Positions 20,267 through 20,869 of a stretch of 20,869 bases of DNA are shown here, in pieces (within the stretch, counting starts at the first letter, position 1; every line of letters begins with the position of its first letter). The notes beneath the pieces were generated by a model. It had not been told where the DNA came from. It saw only the letters and a program-made list of their open reading frames with translations, and ran no database searches. The stretch is taken from contig NW_020170498.1 in the NCBI RefSeq assembly GCF_000524195.1, positions 142,523-163,391 on the forward strand, written 5' to 3'. The position numbers and the translations under genes were made by a program. This DNA comes from Echinococcus granulosus (Eukaryota; Platyhelminthes; Cestoda; Cyclophyllidea; Taeniidae).

Positions 20267-20692
20267 CTAGTCGAGTTTGAGTTGAGTAGCAGCGGCGGCG
20301 GTGGCGGCAGCGGAATGACCGCCCTGACCTGACTGTTTGTTCGCGCCGTTCCTAGGGCGATGGAGCGGGAGGGGGGGGGGAGGCAAAAAGTGGGCGATTA
20401 AAAACCGAACCAATCAGTGGTTGGGCTGACGAAGGGGCTTTAAGGTAAAATAATGGAGGAAGTGGGAAACACCTACCTGCTTGGCTGTGATGAGGGAATG
20501 TTCTCTTCAGCCCATCGCAATGCGTCGTCCTAAAGTGAGAAGTGAAGGGCGGGGGGAGAGGAGGGACAAAAAAGACGGATCACAATGTACTCCTGACAAC
20601 TTGGACGTAAGGCATGAATTAGAGGCTGTGAATTACCTCAAGAGCCACATTCGTGTCGCCCTTCTTTCCTCCCTCCGATTCGTCGTTTATAC
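20267..20692 (-). CDS. C-terminal part of an unrecognised gene that continues past the right edge, three exons visible
   Basis: Exons on the minus strand: 20692-20637, 20529-20477, 20351-20267 (TAG at 20269-20267). Acceptors are TTGGTTTTCAG, CTCACTTTAG and CATCGCCCTAG; donors are GTAATT and GTAGGT. The phases agree (one base missing at the left, then 0, then AG|G). The visible 64 residues run INDESEGGKKGDTNVALE, DDALRWAEENIPSSQPS, then a Gly/Gln/Ala-rich tail ending ATQLKLD. The acidic-charged stretch followed by a low-complexity Ala tail suggests a disordered C-terminus; I recognise no family. Introns are 107 and 125 nt, one containing a C10 run and both pyrimidine-rich. The upstream coding exon is probably beyond 20869; a minus-strand CT repeat at the edge would be intronic. 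Confidence 0.6.
20371..20380 (+). repeat. G10 homopolymer
   Basis: Ten consecutive G on the plus strand, read as C10 in the intron of the minus-strand gene, next to its splice acceptor at 20353. Confidence 0.8.
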
Positions 20693-20849
20693 CTGAAAAC
20701 CAAAAAGGTGGAGAGAAATTCCCACAAAGAGCACAAAGTCCACCCACACTGGGTAAGCGTGCCTGACTAAAAACCTCCACAAGTCTGACAATTAGTGCTC
20801 TCACGTGAATAGGGTAATTTACCAGTTTCTTGCAGTAATTACACAATGG

Positions 20850-20866
20850 GAGAGAGAGAGAGAGAG
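20850..20866 (+). repeat. (GA)n microsatellite
   Basis: About eight GA units at the window edge. On the minus strand this is a CT tract, lying just upstream of a possible exon of the gene that ends at 20267. Confidence 0.85.
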
Positions 20867-20869
20867 GAC

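Noticed and set aside
20619..20846. 75-codon minus-strand open frame
   Set aside because: It reads through the acceptor at 20693 and the donor at 20636. Only the part from 20692 to 20637 is taken as exon, because splicing there continues into in-frame downstream exons.
1..20869. CRISPR array, rRNA genes, complete transposon or retrotransposon
   Set aside because: No regularly spaced repeats, no rRNA-like sequence, and no transposase or reverse-transcriptase motifs were seen in any frame.

Overview
This window looks like nuclear DNA of a metazoan, most likely a flatworm and possibly a tapeworm. There is no bacterial-style gene packing. Conserved protein pieces are split by GT-AG introns, two of which are only 37 and 38 nt long, and most of the sequence is intergenic. 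The flatworm assignment is an inference from the micro-introns and the trans-splicing-like layout, not from a marker gene.

Two genes are recognised with confidence. On the minus strand, 7110-9523 encodes a complete seven-exon homologue of the nucleolar ribosome-assembly factor EBP2 (EBNA1BP2), predicted at 309 aa. On the plus strand, 10620-11953 encodes a complete six-exon beta subunit of the Na+/K+-ATPase, predicted at 292 aa. They are head to head, about 1.1 kb apart.

Three further genes were assembled by joining open segments whose splice sites and phases agree; I recognise none of them. (1) 12168-12904 (+) starts 214 nt after the ATPase beta stop and has four phase-consistent exons. It has no start codon of its own near the 5' end. 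Its first exon opens in phase 0 at a splice acceptor, as expected if a trans-spliced leader ending in AUG supplied the start. (2) 20267-20692 (-) is the 3' end of a gene that continues beyond the right edge. (3) 19478-19833 (-) is a weaker two-exon candidate that also opens in phase 0 at an acceptor.

Layout: 1-220 is an open segment that could be the last exon of a gene entering from the left. 221-7109 is intergenic, with a diverged dispersed repeat (1979 and 5647) and an unrecognised ORF pair (2880-3685). 7110-12904 is the gene cluster. 12905-19477 is intergenic, with hairpins, short repeats and a 25-bp palindrome carrying poly(A)-signal hexamers on both strands. 19478-20869 is the minus-strand gene end(s). 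No rRNA, convincing tRNA, CRISPR array or intact transposon was seen.

The proteins have no obvious shared pathway. EBP2 acts in the nucleolus and the ATPase subunit in the plasma membrane. The most interesting arrangement is the possible two-gene transcription unit formed by the ATPase beta gene and the small gene behind it.
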